Origin: Erodium maritimum
Lineage: Eukaryota > Streptophyta > Magnoliopsida > Geraniales > Geraniaceae
Length of the DNA: 64,000 nucleotides
Assembly: GCA_963921825.1 (NCBI GenBank)
Contig: OY997590.1
Span: 43,603,039-43,667,038, forward strand
Direction: 5' to 3'
In this document: positions 1 to 10,533 of the stretch, in pieces
Numbering within the stretch: the first letter of the stretch is position 1
Layout: the number at the start of each line of letters is the position of its first letter
The notes under the pieces: generated by a model
What the model was told of the DNA's origin: nothing
Database searches by the model: none
What the model saw: the letters and a program-made list of their open reading frames with translations, nothing else
Made by a program: the position numbers and the translations under genes

Positions 1-236
1 GTTCGCTAGCGCCCAATGACAGGCCGACAAGTGGAGGTGGAGGAGAAAAAAAATCGGATCGTTGACAAACTGTCTGATTCCGACGGCAACATTTGTTTTT
101 TTTAAATCAAAATAATACAATTTAAATACAACACAATGTTTCTCTACCTATAAATACCCCTCACCCCATTCATCAAACCACCAAAATTTCTCTCTACTTT
201 TCCTCTCCAATTTTCCAAATTTATTTCGATAAAAAA
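1..236 (+). other. 5' leader of a PIF/Harbinger element
   Basis: Non-coding, AT-rich DNA with a TATA box followed by a pyrimidine-rich leader that runs into an A tract at 231-236. Removing Gypsy A (237-9136) and one copy of its AAAAA target duplication joins this leader to the ATG at 9142, which opens a Harbinger transposase frame. I therefore read it as the promoter and 5' UTR of that transposase. The terminal inverted repeat of the Harbinger element would lie left of the window. Confidence 0.65.
149..156 (+). promoter_or_regulatory. TATA box (TATAAATA) of the Harbinger transposase
   Basis: TATAAATA is followed by CCCC and about 75 bases of C/T-rich leader, a typical plant core promoter. 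It lies about 80 bases before the point where Gypsy A inserted. No other promoter motif is clear here. Confidence 0.6.
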
Positions 237-1949
237 TGTAAGAACCACTCCCGGTCAACGACAGTCAAACCTGCGAAAAACCAGAAAATTTAAAAATTTT
301 AAGACAAACACTTAAATTAACCTAAATTGACCCCGAGGGTCATACCGGACTTAAGTTGACCCCGTTATCGACCAAAAGGAGTTCCGGGGGACTCAGGGCA
401 ACTTTCTGATCAATTTGGGAAATGTTGACTTTTCGCTCGAAAAGTCAACCGAGCGACGTTTTGGTCTATTCGAGGACCGTTTTGGATCCAAAAAGCTTAG
501 CCGTCGTCGCAGCGGTCTTACTTGAGCCGTTTCCTTGTAGCCCGCCAAGTTTCGTAATTTCTTGGAAAAAGTGTCTGTTCGGGTCCCGATACGTCCGATT
601 TTCGCGAATCTGATTGGAAAATATCTTCTAGATATTTTTCCAAAAAGGTGTAGGACCCACCTTTCCATTTGTCAACCAAGTGGTGGTGTTAAGTTTTGGG
701 GGGAAAATGAGAGGTGAGGGGTTATAGGGGTGTTCGGCTAGCAATTAATAAAAAGAAAAAGAAAAGAAAAGGAAAACAGTATTTTAGAGAGAGAAGGAGA
801 AGGAGAAGAAGAAGAAGAGAGAAGGGAGAGGAAGTTAGGGTTTTGGAGCACTATTCACGTCATCCCACCTTTGGATCGTCTCAAGGCAAGGAGCAATCTA
901 CTTCCCCTCGTTGGTAAGACCTAAACCGATCATCGTTTTGATAATTTTCTCATGTTAGGGTTTGGTTAAAAATGATGAGTTGGGGTTGTAGTGAGGCTGG
1001 GGGTTTGTTAGAGACGTTTTGGAGGTGTTGGGAGGTGAGATTGGACGTTTTCCGGTGACCTGAAGCTCGGGAGGAGCTCCGGCCACCGTGGGTGGTGGCT
1101 GGCCGGAGCTGGGACTAGCCACCACCATGGTGGCCGAGCCCCATTTGGAACCCTAGGGCCCACGGCCAAGTGGGCTGGGTGGGGCCCACATGCTCGGGTG
1201 CTCGGGTTTAGTGTTCGGGAGGTTTAAAACGTTCCCCGGACCATTTATCCTTAACCGAATCGAAATTTGGAATTAAATTGGAAGAGTTGTAATTAACGGG
1301 TTTTGGAAACTTTAAACGTTAATTAATTGACTCAGAAGTTGGAATTCGATTCCGTCAAGTGAATTGGGATCCTTGAATTATTCTAAGACCGTAGAAACGA
1401 AAACGGGAATTTTGGAGCCCCGGAAGGGCATTTCCAAAACCCGGGCAGATTCGCCATGTCGGGCGAATCGGGCCTTTACGAGTCCTTTATCGACAATGTG
1501 GAGTAATTGGGAAGTTTGGGAGTGATCGACATTGGTGGGGTTACGTTTGGGCGTTAAGTATATTGAATTGCAGTTTATTCCTGCGAGTTTAAAGTGCTTT
1601 GAAAATTGTGTTCTTTTAGATCGTGCCGCGGACTGAGGCAAGGGAAAGCTGGGTGAGTGACTGAGGTCACACCGGAGCTCGTTGGTTGGCTTTTGGAGGA
1701 CTTACTCGAGGTAGGGAAAAGTAGCCGGATCTCGGCCCTGATTAGGGAAAGTTAACTGTAGAATTGCATGTGACACCGGGGTGTCGTGGGTTATTTAGGT
1801 TATCAAATATTAGAAAGGCATGATACGGGAACGTAGCAATGATTAGAAAAGCATGTGACACTTAGTAGTGTCGTAGGAGCAGTGAACTTAGCGAGATTGG
1901 AATTACTGGAGGCATATGACCATGCCCGGAGGTTGTTTGTTATTATTGT

Positions 1950-2170
1950 TGAGTTTTGGGTGGCCATGAGAGCCCGTGTTATTATTGTTGAGTCTTGGGT
2001 GGCCATGAGAGCCCGTGTTATTCTTGTTGGTATCTTGGGTGGCCGTGAGTGCCCGTGGGGTTTTGAACCCGTACTTTACCGTTGGTTTCTTGGGTGGCCA
2101 TGAGGGCCCGTAGGGTTGTTGAACCCGTGTTTTGTTGTTGGTGTCTTGGTGGCCTTGAGTGCCTGTGGAG
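1950..2170 (+). repeat. Diverged 39-40-bp tandem repeat in the Gypsy A LTR
   Basis: Units contain GGCCATGAGAGCC or GGCCGTGAGTGCC, a short stem GGC/GCC around a CRTGAG-type loop, starting near 1961, 2000 and 2040. A second small hairpin, GGTT..AACC, is linked to later units. The array recurs in the other LTRs of this family at about 8075-8290, 53700-54240 and 59985-60260. Confidence 0.7.
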
Positions 2171-2260
2171 TTGGGACTGGTGTCGTTACTGTCTGTTGAA
2201 CTTTGTTTGTGATTGTGTTCGGTTACTTGATCATGGTGGAGGTTGTGTGGTGTAGCTAGC

Positions 2261-2440
2261 CTCCCGACTGGGATCGGGAGAAGCGGAGAGGTGGTGGGCT
2301 AGCTCCCCGACTGGGATCAGGGGAAGGACGCGCGGGTGTGGCTAACCACCCGATTGGGATCGGGTGAAGCGGAGAGGTTGTGGGTTAGCTTCCCGACTGG
2401 GATCGGGAGAAGTTGCGCGACAGGTCGACCGCCTGACCTG
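2261..2440 (+). repeat. Array of hairpins with a CTGGGA-type loop
   Basis: Hairpins at 2261-2280 (CTCCCGA / TCGGGAG), 2304-2324 (TCCCCGA / TCAGGGGA, one bulge), 2347-2366 (CACCCGA / TCGGGTG) and 2391-2408 (TCCCGA / TCGGGA) share the loop ctggga or ttggga. Arm changes compensate each other between units. The 3' LTR has the same array near 8385-8560. Confidence 0.7.
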
Positions 2441-2722
2441 ACTGGGATCGGTAAAGGGCGAGAGACATAGATGGTTACTGAGCAGCTGGTATGCGATCCT
2501 TTGTGATCATGTTTGGTGTGCGATCCTTTGTGATCTTGGGTGTTGCGTGGTTGTCTGTCGTGTCTTTGAAAGAGGTCGTCAATTGTTGTGTGGGGTCTAC
2601 ATCACGTGTCCGAGTGTTGAGTCGGTTGAGGAAAGTATTGGTCGTGTGTGCGTCATTTGAGTCGTTGTTGGTGTCACCGGCTTGTCTGCTAAGTATGTCG
2701 TAGTCAGTCTGTTATCTGTGGT

Positions 2723-2740
2723 GGTGAGCGAACGCTCACC
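2723..2740. other. Perfect 8-bp-arm palindrome upstream of TACAG
   Basis: GGTGAGCG and CGCTCACC flank AA. It is followed by CCTA, a pyrimidine-rich stretch and TACAG at 2756-2760. The other LTRs of the family keep it, near 8850, 54893, 60348 and 62775. Confidence 0.75.
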
Positions 2741-3013
2741 CCTAGCTGCTTTTCCTACAGGTACCGTTCGCAGGCTGGACTAGGTGAGCTTCTGAAGCTT
2801 GAAGAGCTCGAAGCGGGTTTCTGGGTTATTTGGAGTCTAGTGACGTGTACCACGTTTTTGTCCAATTGTTGGGACTTATTTTGAGATGTAAATATTATTT
2901 TGTTGAACATTTGGTGATTTTAAAGTGAATTATAAAAATGGTTTCAAAAGTGTTTATTATTTTAAAACGTTCGCGTCCCGAGTTCGGTTTACTGAAATTG
3001 GGGCGTGACAGCT

Positions 3014-3025
3014 TGGTATCAGAGC
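3014..3025 (+). other. Primer-binding site of Gypsy A
   Basis: TGGTATCAGAGC starts three bases after the LTR end. It is complementary to the 3' end of plant initiator methionine tRNA, the usual primer for plant LTR elements. Confidence 0.9.
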
Positions 3026-4183
3026 TCGAGGTTTCACACCTCGGACTGCACGTCAATTAGGTGGGAGAGTCGAGTCAGTAAAGTCCCGTCGTGCGTTGGG
3101 TACGCAAGTCGGAACTCGTGTGTAGATCCGTTAGGATTTGAGTCCTATTTTGTTATGTGCTTGTGCAGTACGGGGTTACTGGCACAGTGTTTGTGTGTTG
3201 CTGCGTGAAACGTTTTTAAACTGTCGCGACTCGACTCAGGAGCGCTCCTGTGGTCGAGCGTGACGATGTTGATGTCAAGTGGCTACAACATAGTTCGGGG
3301 ACGCCTGGACCGGGTTGTAACTACCTGATGTCAAGAAATGAGGCTTTTAATGGAGTGGAAAAAGTTTTAAAATTGGTTGGCCCTGTGGGCGTGTTTTGGG
3401 TTTGGTTGGCCCGGTGGCGTGTGTGATTTTGGTTGGCCCGGTGGGCGTGTGTGACTTTGGTTGGCCCGGTGAGCGTGTGTTGTTGTTGCTTGGCCGTGTT
3501 GGCTTATGATTGAGGTCGGTCTTGAGTTGTCTTACGTGTGTTTTGTGTTTAGTGGTCGTTTGTCTGCAACGTACTAATGAACGGGTTACTATTAGCAGGG
3601 GAAGTTACGAATGCCCTAGGATAGACATAACGGGTGTACTTAGTGTGAAATCATTACCGCTACGAGATCGAGGTCACTGGTTTGGCCCGGTAGGTGGAAC
3701 GGGACGGTTTGGTTGCCAGCCCGGAAGGTAGCACGGGACGGTTTGGTTTCCGGCCCGGAAGGTAGCACGGGACAGTTTGGTTGCCGGCCCGGTAGGTAGC
3801 ACGGGACGGTTTGGTTTCTGGCCCGGTAGGTGCAACGGGACGGTTCGGTTGCCGGCCCGGTAGGAAGAACGGGGCGGTTTGGTTGCCGGCCCGGTAAGGG
3901 ACACGACACGGGTTAGGTGCCGGCCCGGTAGGGGGCATGGCCCGGCTTGGTTACCGGCCCGGAAGGCGGCACGACCCAGGTCGTGTACCGGCCTGGTCCA
4001 GTGAGCTGCTTTCAAACTTTTGGTTGTTGTTGCTTCGTTGTGTGGTTAGGTTTGTCGTCGCGTGTTTGGTGCACGTTGGTGCGGTCTCTTTGAGGTTTCT
4101 TTTACTAATACAAATATTTAAAGTATTAATAGCGTGAGCGGTGTGACGTATTAGTGATAAGCACGCTAGAGTAAACATAGACC
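3026..4183 (+). other. Non-coding leader of Gypsy A
   Basis: No gag frame can be read here. The leader has four loose repeats of TTGGCCCGGTG-like sequence (3378-3480), then a clean 34-bp array at 3676-3990. It ends abruptly at the start of pol homology at 4184, which I take as the left deletion breakpoint that removed gag, protease and most of RT. Confidence 0.7.
3676..3990 (+). repeat. 34-bp tandem repeat in the Gypsy A leader
   Basis: About nine units carry CCCGG starting at 3686, 3720, 3754 and onward. The unit contains CCCG and CGGG arms about ten bases apart, so each unit can form a small hairpin. The GC-rich repeat opens long proline-rich frames on the minus strand; I regard these as a by-product. 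Confidence 0.85.
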
Positions 4184-6300
4184 GTGTCCCGTGACGGTAT
4201 CCTGGTCGATCCGTCGAAGATCGACGCGGTCTCGAAGTGGGCACGGCCCACGAGTGTCTTCGAGATCCGCAGCTTTCTAGGGTTGGCAGGCTACTATCGA
4301 CGATTTGTCCAGGATTTTGCGCGACTAGTCGTGCCGATGACTCTGTTGACACGCAAGGGAGTCGGGTTTGTGTGGACAGAGGACTGTGAGCGTGCATTCG
4401 CGGAGTTGAAGACTCGGCTGACTACTGCTCCAGTGTTAGTAGTGCCCGAGCGAGGGATCGGTTATGATGTCTACTGTGATGCGTCCGGAGAGGGACTGGG
4501 CTGCGTACTGATGCAGTTGGGCAGAGTTGTGGCTTATGCCTCCAGGTAGTTGAAGACGCACGAGCGCAACTATCCTACCCACGACTTGGAGCTAGCAGCA
4601 GTCGTGTTTGCGCTAAAGGGCTGGCGATATTATCTGTATGGCGAGGGGTTTCAGGTGTTCTCGGATCACAAGAGCCTCAAGTACATATTTTCCCAGCGAG
4701 ACCTGAACATGCGCCAGCGGCGGTGGATGGAGCTACTCCAGGAGTACGACTTCGAGCTACACTACCATCCGGGAAAGGCCAACATGGTCGCCGATGCCTT
4801 GAGTAAGAAGTCGGTTCCGAGCCTCGCCAGCATATCAGTCCGAGAGTGGGACATGATGGGGGAGCTGAGCACGTTCGGGCTTGAGCTAGAGGAGATTACT
4901 GGCGGCATGGCCATGTGCTCATTGGTGGCTCAGCCCTCACTGCTTGCCCAAGTGTTGGAGGCGCAGTCGGAGGACGTCGAGGCGTCAAAGATCCGAGAGA
5001 GAGTCGTCAGGGGTGACGAGGTGGTAGGCTGGGAGGACAGTACTGATTGGGGGTTACGGTACCGCGGGGGGCTGTTCGTGCCGGTTAACTGTAGAGACGA
5101 CGTGTTGCGAGAAGCACATCACTCGCATCTTACAGTGCACCCGGGGGGGCACCAAGATGTACCGTGACCTCAGACGGCATTTCTGGTGGCGCGGGATGCG
5201 GAGAGCAGTAGCCGAATTTGTGTCGAGATGTCTCGTCTTTCAGCAGGTGAAAGCCGAGCATCAGCGTCCCGCGGGATTGTTGCAGCCACTACCGATTGCT
5301 CAGTGGAAGTGGGAGCACATTATGATGGACTTCGTGTGTGGACTACCGAGATCGCCGAAGGGAAACGACGCCGTATGGGTGGTAGTCGACCGGTTGACCA
5401 AGTCGGCCCATTTCCTGGCTATGAGGATGACTGACCCGGTCGACAAGTTGAGCGGCTTGTATATTCAGGAGGTAGTGCGGCTCCATGGGGTCCCGGTGTC
5501 GATAGTGTCTGACAGGGATCCCCGCTTCACGTCCAGATTTTGGCCGAGTCTCCAGAAAGCGTTGGGGACCGAAGTTCTACTCAGTACCGCACATCATCCC
5601 CAGCAGACGGTCAGTCAGAGCGCACTATTCAGATCTTGGAGGACATGCTGCGAGCAGCTACCAGGCCAGTATTGGGATGGCACCGTTCGAAGCGTTGTAT
5701 GGGAGGCCGTGTCGATCACCAGTGTGTTGGGCAGAGGTGGGGGACAAGAGTCTACTGGGGCCGGATCTTGTCAGAGAGACGACAGAGAAGGTCGCGCTGA
5801 TACGCGATCGGTTGAGGACCGCGCAGAGTAGACAGAAGAGTTATGCCGACAGGCTACGTCGACCTCTTGAGTTTGCAGTCGGGGATCACGTGTTCTTGAA
5901 GGTGAGCCCGAGGAAGGGGCTGGTACGGTTCAGACGTAACGGGGGCAAGTTGGCTCCGCGGTACATTGGCCTGTTCGAGATCTTGGGCAGAGTGGGAGCA
6001 GTGGCCTATCGTTTGGCGTTGCCACCGCAACTTGGGAGAGTCCATAACGTCTTCCACGTGTCCCAGTTGCGGCAGTACAACGTAGACCCCTCCCACGTCA
6101 TTGAGTAGACAGATATCGAGGTGGCTGACGATGTCTTCTATGAGGAGCAGCCGATTCGGATCATGGACACACGGGAGTAGGTCCTACGGGGAGGCAAGAT
6201 TATCCGCCTAGTGCGAGTGTAGTGGAAGCATCACAGGGCTGAATCGACTTGGGAGCGCGAGGACGAGGTTCGCGCGAAGTATCCCGCCTTGTTTGTTTCC
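4184..6300 (+). pseudogene. Gypsy pol remnant: RT thumb, RNase H, integrase, chromo-like tail
   Basis: The frame opens inside RT ([15 protein letters not shown]). It then shows RNase H with YCDAS, ELAAV and SDHKSL as the three acidic sites, the integrase zinc region (VHPGG..CLVF, second Cys of the last pair lost), and the catalytic core with MMDFVC, SDRDPRF and DGQSERT. The C-terminal part includes FEILGRVGAVAYRLALPP and WKHHRAESTWERED. Lesions seen are a stop at 4547, an extra G in the run 5143-5149, a one-base loss near 5603, a deletion of part of the integrase core near 5657, and stops at 6106, 6178 and 6220. It is not functional. Confidence 0.92.
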
Positions 6301-6340
6301 CGAGGTACGTCTGTTTTAAATTTCGTGGACGAAATTCCTC

Positions 6341-6353
6341 TAAGGGGGTAGAT
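6341..6353 (+). other. Polypurine tract of Gypsy A
   Basis: TAAGGGGGTAGAT lies directly before the 3' LTR. It follows a GAGGAC-type segment (GTGGACGAAATTCC) common upstream of the tract in plant Gypsy elements. Gypsy C has the same arrangement. Confidence 0.88.
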
Positions 6354-9136
6354 TGTAAGAACCACTCCTAGTCAACGACAGTCAAACCTGCGAAAAACAG
6401 GAAAATTTAAAATTTTTAAGACAGACACTTAAATTAACCTAAATTGACCCCGAGGGTCATACCGGACTTAAGTTGACCCCGTTATCGACCAAAAGGAGTT
6501 CCGGGGGACTCAGGGCAACTTTCTGATCAATTTGGGAAATGTTGACTTTTCGCTAGAAAAGTCAACCGATCGACGTTTTGGTCCATTCGAGGACCGTTTT
6601 GGATCAAAAAAGCTTAGCCGTCGTCGCAGCGGTCTTAGTTGAGCCGTTTCCTTGTAGCCCACCAAGTTTCGTAATTTCTTGGAAAAAGTGCCCGTTCGGG
6701 GCCCGATACGTCCGATGTTCGCGAATCTGATTGGAAAATATCTTCTAGATATTTTTCCAAAAAGGTGTGGGACCCACCTTGCCATTTGTCAACCAAGTGG
6801 TAGTGTTAGGTTTTGGGGGGGAAATGAGAGGTGAGGGGTCATAGGGGGGTTCGGCTAGCACTTAATAAAAAGAAAAAAAGAGAGCAAATGAAGAGAGTAT
6901 TTTAGAGAGAGAAGGAGAAGGAGAAGAAGAGAGAAGGGAGAGGAAGTTAGGGTTTTGGAGCACTATTCACATCATCCCACCTTTGGATCGTCTCAAGGCA
7001 AGGAGCAATCTACTTCCCCTCGTCTTCCTCTTTGGTAAGACCTAAACCGATCGTCGTTTTGATAATTTTCTCATGTTAGGGTTTGGTTAAAAATGATGAG
7101 TTGGGGTTGTAGTGAGGCTGGGGGTTTTTTAGAGACGTTTTGGAGGTGTTGGGAGGTGAGATTGGACGTTTTCCGGTGACCGGAAGCTCGGGAGGAGCTC
7201 CGGCCACCGTGGGTGGTGGCTGGCCGGAGCTGGGACCAGCCACCACCATGGTGGCCGAGCCCCATTTGGAACCCTAGGGCCCACGGCCAAGTGGGCCGGG
7301 TGGGGCTCGGGTGGGGCTCGGGTGCTCGGGTTTAGTGTTCGGGAGGTTTAAAACGTTCCCCGAACCATTTATCCTTAACCGAATCGAAATTTGGAATTAA
7401 ATTGGAAGACTTGTAATTAACGGGTTTTGGAAACTTTAAACGTTAATTAATTGACTCGGAAGTCGGAATTCGATTCCGTCAAGTGCATTGGGATCCTTGA
7501 ATTATTCTAAGACCGTAGAAACGAAAACGGGAATTTTTGGAGCCCCGGAAGGGCATTTCCAAAACCCGGGCAGATTCGCCATGTCGGGCGAATCGGGCCT
7601 TTATGAGTCCTTTATCGACAATGTCGAGTAATTGGGAAGTTTGGGAGTGATCGACATTGGTGGGGTTACATTTGGGCGTTAAGTTTATTGAATTGCAGTT
7701 ATTCCTGCTAGTTTAAAGTGCTTTGAAAATTGTGTTCTTTTAGATCGTGCCGCGGACCGAGGCAAGGGAAAGCTGGGTGAGTGACTGAGGTCACACCGGA
7801 GCTCGTTGTTTGGCTTTTGGAGGACTTACTCGAGGTAGGGAAAAGTAGCCGGATCTCGGCCCTGACTAGGGAAAGTTAACTGTAGAATTGCATGTGACAC
7901 CGGGGTGTCGTGGGTTATTTAGGTTATCAAATATTAGAAAGGCATGATACGGGAACGTAGCAATGATTAGAAAAGCATGTGACACTTAGTAGTGTCGTAG
8001 GAGCAGTGAACTTAGCGAGATTGGAATTACTGGAGGCATACGACCATGCCCGGAGGTTGTTTGTTATTATTGTTGAGTTTTGGGTGGCCATGAGAGCCCG
8101 TGTTATTATTGTTGAGTCTTGGGTGGCTATGAGAGCCCGTGTTATTCTTGTTGGTATCTTGGGTGGCCGTGAGTGCCCGTGGGGTTGTGAACCCGTACTT
8201 TACCGTTGGTTTCTTGGGTGGCCATGAGGGCCCGTAGGGTTGTTGAACCCGTGTTTTGTTGTTGGTGTCTTGGTGGCCTTGAGTGCCTGTGGAGTTGGGA
8301 CTGGTGTCGTTACTGTCTGTTGAACTTTGTTTGTGATTGTGTTCGGTTACTTGATCATGGTGGAGGTTGTGTGGTGTAGCTAGCCTCCCGACTGGGATCG
8401 GGAGAAGCGGAGAGGTGGTGGGCTAGCTCCCCGACTAGGATCGGGGGAAGGACGCGCGGGTGTGGCTAACCACCCGACTGGGATCGGGTGAAGCGGAGAG
8501 GTTGTGGGTTAGCCTCCCGACTGGGATCGGGAGAAGTTGCGCGACAGGTCGACTGCCTGACCTGACTGGGATCGGTAAAGGGCGAGAGACAGAGATGGTT
8601 ACTGAGCAGCTGGTATGCGATCCTTTGTGATCATGTTTGGTGTGCGATCCTTTGTGATCTTGGGTGTTGCGTGGTTGTCTGTCGTGTCTTTGGAAGAGGT
8701 CGTCAATTGTTGTGTGGGGTCTACATCACGTGTCCGAGTGTTGAGTCGGTTGAGGAAAAAGTATTGGTCGTGTGTGCGTCATTTGAGTCGTTGTTGGTGT
8801 CACCGGCTTGTCTGCTAAGTATGCTGTAGTCAGTCTGTTATTTGTGGTGGTGAGCGAACGCTCACCCCTAGCTGCTTCTCCTACAGGTATCGTTCGCAGG
8901 CTGGACTAGGTGAGCTTCTGAAGCTTGAAGAGCTCGAAGCGGGTTTCTGGGTTATTTTGAGTCTAGTGACGTGTACCACGTTTTTGTCCAATTGTTGGGA
9001 CTTATTTTGAGATGTAAATATAATTTTGTTGAACATTTGGTGATTTTAAAGTGACTTATAAAAATGGTTTCAAAAGTTTTTATTATTTTAAAACGTTCGT
9101 GTCCCGAGTTCGGTTTACTAAAATTGGGGCGTGACA
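6354..9136 (+). repeat. 3' LTR of Gypsy A
   Basis: Matches 237-3010 over its whole length with scattered substitutions and small indels, for example loss of purine-leader bases near 6890 and extra bases near 7028. The hairpin arrays, palindrome and candidate splice sites are retained. It is followed by the AAAAA duplication and then the Harbinger ATG at 9142. Confidence 0.92.
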
Positions 9137-9141
9137 AAAAA

Positions 9142-10409
9142 TGTTCTACGACGAGGCTCAAGCGAGGGAGGAGATCGAAGACGAACTTCATGCTTGGGAG
9201 CAACGACTCTGGTCGAAGATCGACATAATGATAGAGAGATATGCAACAAATCAACGCATAGAGGAAAAGTATCAAAAGTGGAGAACTTTTCTGACGATAG
9301 ATTGACAGAGGTCGTCTCGAAGCCCACAACTGAGTGATGTATGATTATTTTATTGAGCACCCAACCTATGAGCCCGATATGTTTAGGCGTCAATTTTGTA
9401 TGTCCCAACCATTCTTTCAATGGGTTATGGATGCGGTAGCGGAGCATGGCAATTACTTTGTACAGGAGTCGGACGATGCAGGATGCTTGGGGTTATCAAC
9501 GCACCATAAATGCACCGTCGCAATACGAATGTTAGCTTATGGGTGTTCAGTCGATTCATTGGACGAAACCCTACATATGGGGGTAAGTACTATACTCAAA
9601 TGAGTAAAACATTTTTGTAAGTCCGTTATTGAGGTTTTCATGGAAGAATACGAGCGGAAGCCAAATGCGAAGGACATGCAGCGATTACTCGAATAGGGAT
9701 ACAACCGAGGGTTCCCCGGTATGATTGGCATTCTTGACTGCATGCATTGGGAGTGGAAGTATTGCCTAACTGCATTGCAAGGACCTTACGGTTAGGGAGA
9801 CCACCACGCGGATCCAACCGTTATACTGGAAGCGGTAGCGTCACGTGATTTGTGGATTTGGTATGTGTTATTCATGATGTCTTACTCGAACAACGACATC
9901 AACATCTTCTACACCGGAAACTTATTCGAAGACGCTTTCCATGGTCGTGACCTTTTCGTGGAGTAAGAGATCAACGGGCGTCGCTATGACCGCCCGTATT
10001 ATTTAGTTGACGGCATTTACCCCTCATGGAGTAGATTCGTGAAGTCGATTCATCATCCCTATACTCGCAAAGAGAAATTGTTTGCTAAGGTCCAAGAAGG
10101 TTCTCGGAAAGATATTGAACTGTCTTTTAGAGTCCTACAAGCACGATGGTACATAATTTCAAGGATAGCTCGTGTTTGGAGCAGGACGACTTTGGTTGAT
10201 ATGATGAATGTTTCTATCATTCTACACAACGATTGTGGGGGATGAACGTGATCGGTACGAGTAGGGGATGACGAATTGTATTACGAGTCCCCTCCAAAAA
10301 TACCAGGTTCAACACCACCTAAACGATGGCATCAAGGAGGGTCGTTGTCCTACCGGGAACGGTTGTGTGCTTGACTCAATTTCACAAATGATGAGACCCA
10401 TCGGCAACA
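9142..10409 (+). pseudogene. PIF/Harbinger transposase remnant, main part
   Basis: A DDE transposase/nuclease of the plant PIF/Harbinger group. The opening (MFYDEAQAREEIEDELHAW) and later blocks YDYFIEHPTYEPDMFRR and IRMLAYGCSVDSLDE fit the family. The catalytic acids are still readable: Asp near 9736 in GILDCMHWEWK, Asp near 9896 in NDIN, Glu near 10118 in KDIELSF. The block RVLQARW follows. Several stops (near 9300, 9601, 9694, 9794 and 9964) and a frame break near 9306 inactivate it. Coding is cut at 10409 by element X and resumes at 48434. Confidence 0.88.
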
Positions 10410-10533
10410 TGTCAGGATCACAGAAACTAATGGACCCGAGCATTGTGTTCATGGGCTTAAGTGTCAAAGCCCATCTAAAGAGAAAGAGTCCAATCCTCTA
10501 TGTGACATCGTTTCCGAAAAGCTAGCATGTATC
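10410..10533 (+). repeat. 5' LTR of X, left part
   Basis: The first 124 bases align with 47926-48049. The LTR is cut after GTATC by the Copia element and continues at 18997. Confidence 0.85.

Larger units (their letters stand above)
914..2760 (+). other. Candidate intron within the Gypsy A LTR
   Basis: GTAAGA at 914 follows a C/T-rich stretch and resembles a 5' splice site. The segment ends in a pyrimidine run and TACAG at 2760, followed by G. The other copy has the same signals at 7035 and 8886. Gypsy families B (22643-24338) and C (28174-29422) have comparable donor and acceptor pairs in their LTRs. No transcript evidence is available, so this is a prediction. Confidence 0.35.
237..3010 (+). 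repeat. 5' LTR of Gypsy A
   Basis: Starts TGTAAGAACCACTCC and ends GGGGCGTGACA. In order it holds a possible TATA-like AATAAAAAG near 746, a purine-rich leader (about 775-835), a candidate splice donor at 914, tandem hairpin repeats (1950-2170 and 2261-2440), a long palindrome (2723-2740) and a candidate splice acceptor at 2760. It carries no convincing coding frame. The same family recurs at 6354, 51918, 56010 and 56516. Confidence 0.92.
237..9136 (+). mobile_element. Ty3/Gypsy element A (chromovirus type, internally deleted)
   Basis: Two LTRs of about 2.78 kb (237-3010 and 6354-9136), each TG...CA, bound a 3.3-kb interior and are flanked by AAAAA at 232-236 and 9137-9141. A primer site follows the 5' LTR and a purine tract precedes the 3' LTR. 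Only the 3' part of pol is left: RT thumb, RNase H, integrase and a chromodomain-like tail. Gag, protease and the RT palm are missing, so the copy is non-autonomous. The tail with a chromo-like segment suggests a Tekay/Del-type chromovirus; this lineage call is inference. The LTRs differ at scattered sites, so the insertion is not recent. Confidence 0.92.

Noticed and set aside
3640..4015. Long proline/arginine-rich open frames on the minus strand
   Set aside because: They lie in a GC-rich 34-bp tandem repeat inside a Gypsy leader, are open in all three frames and have no start context or family.
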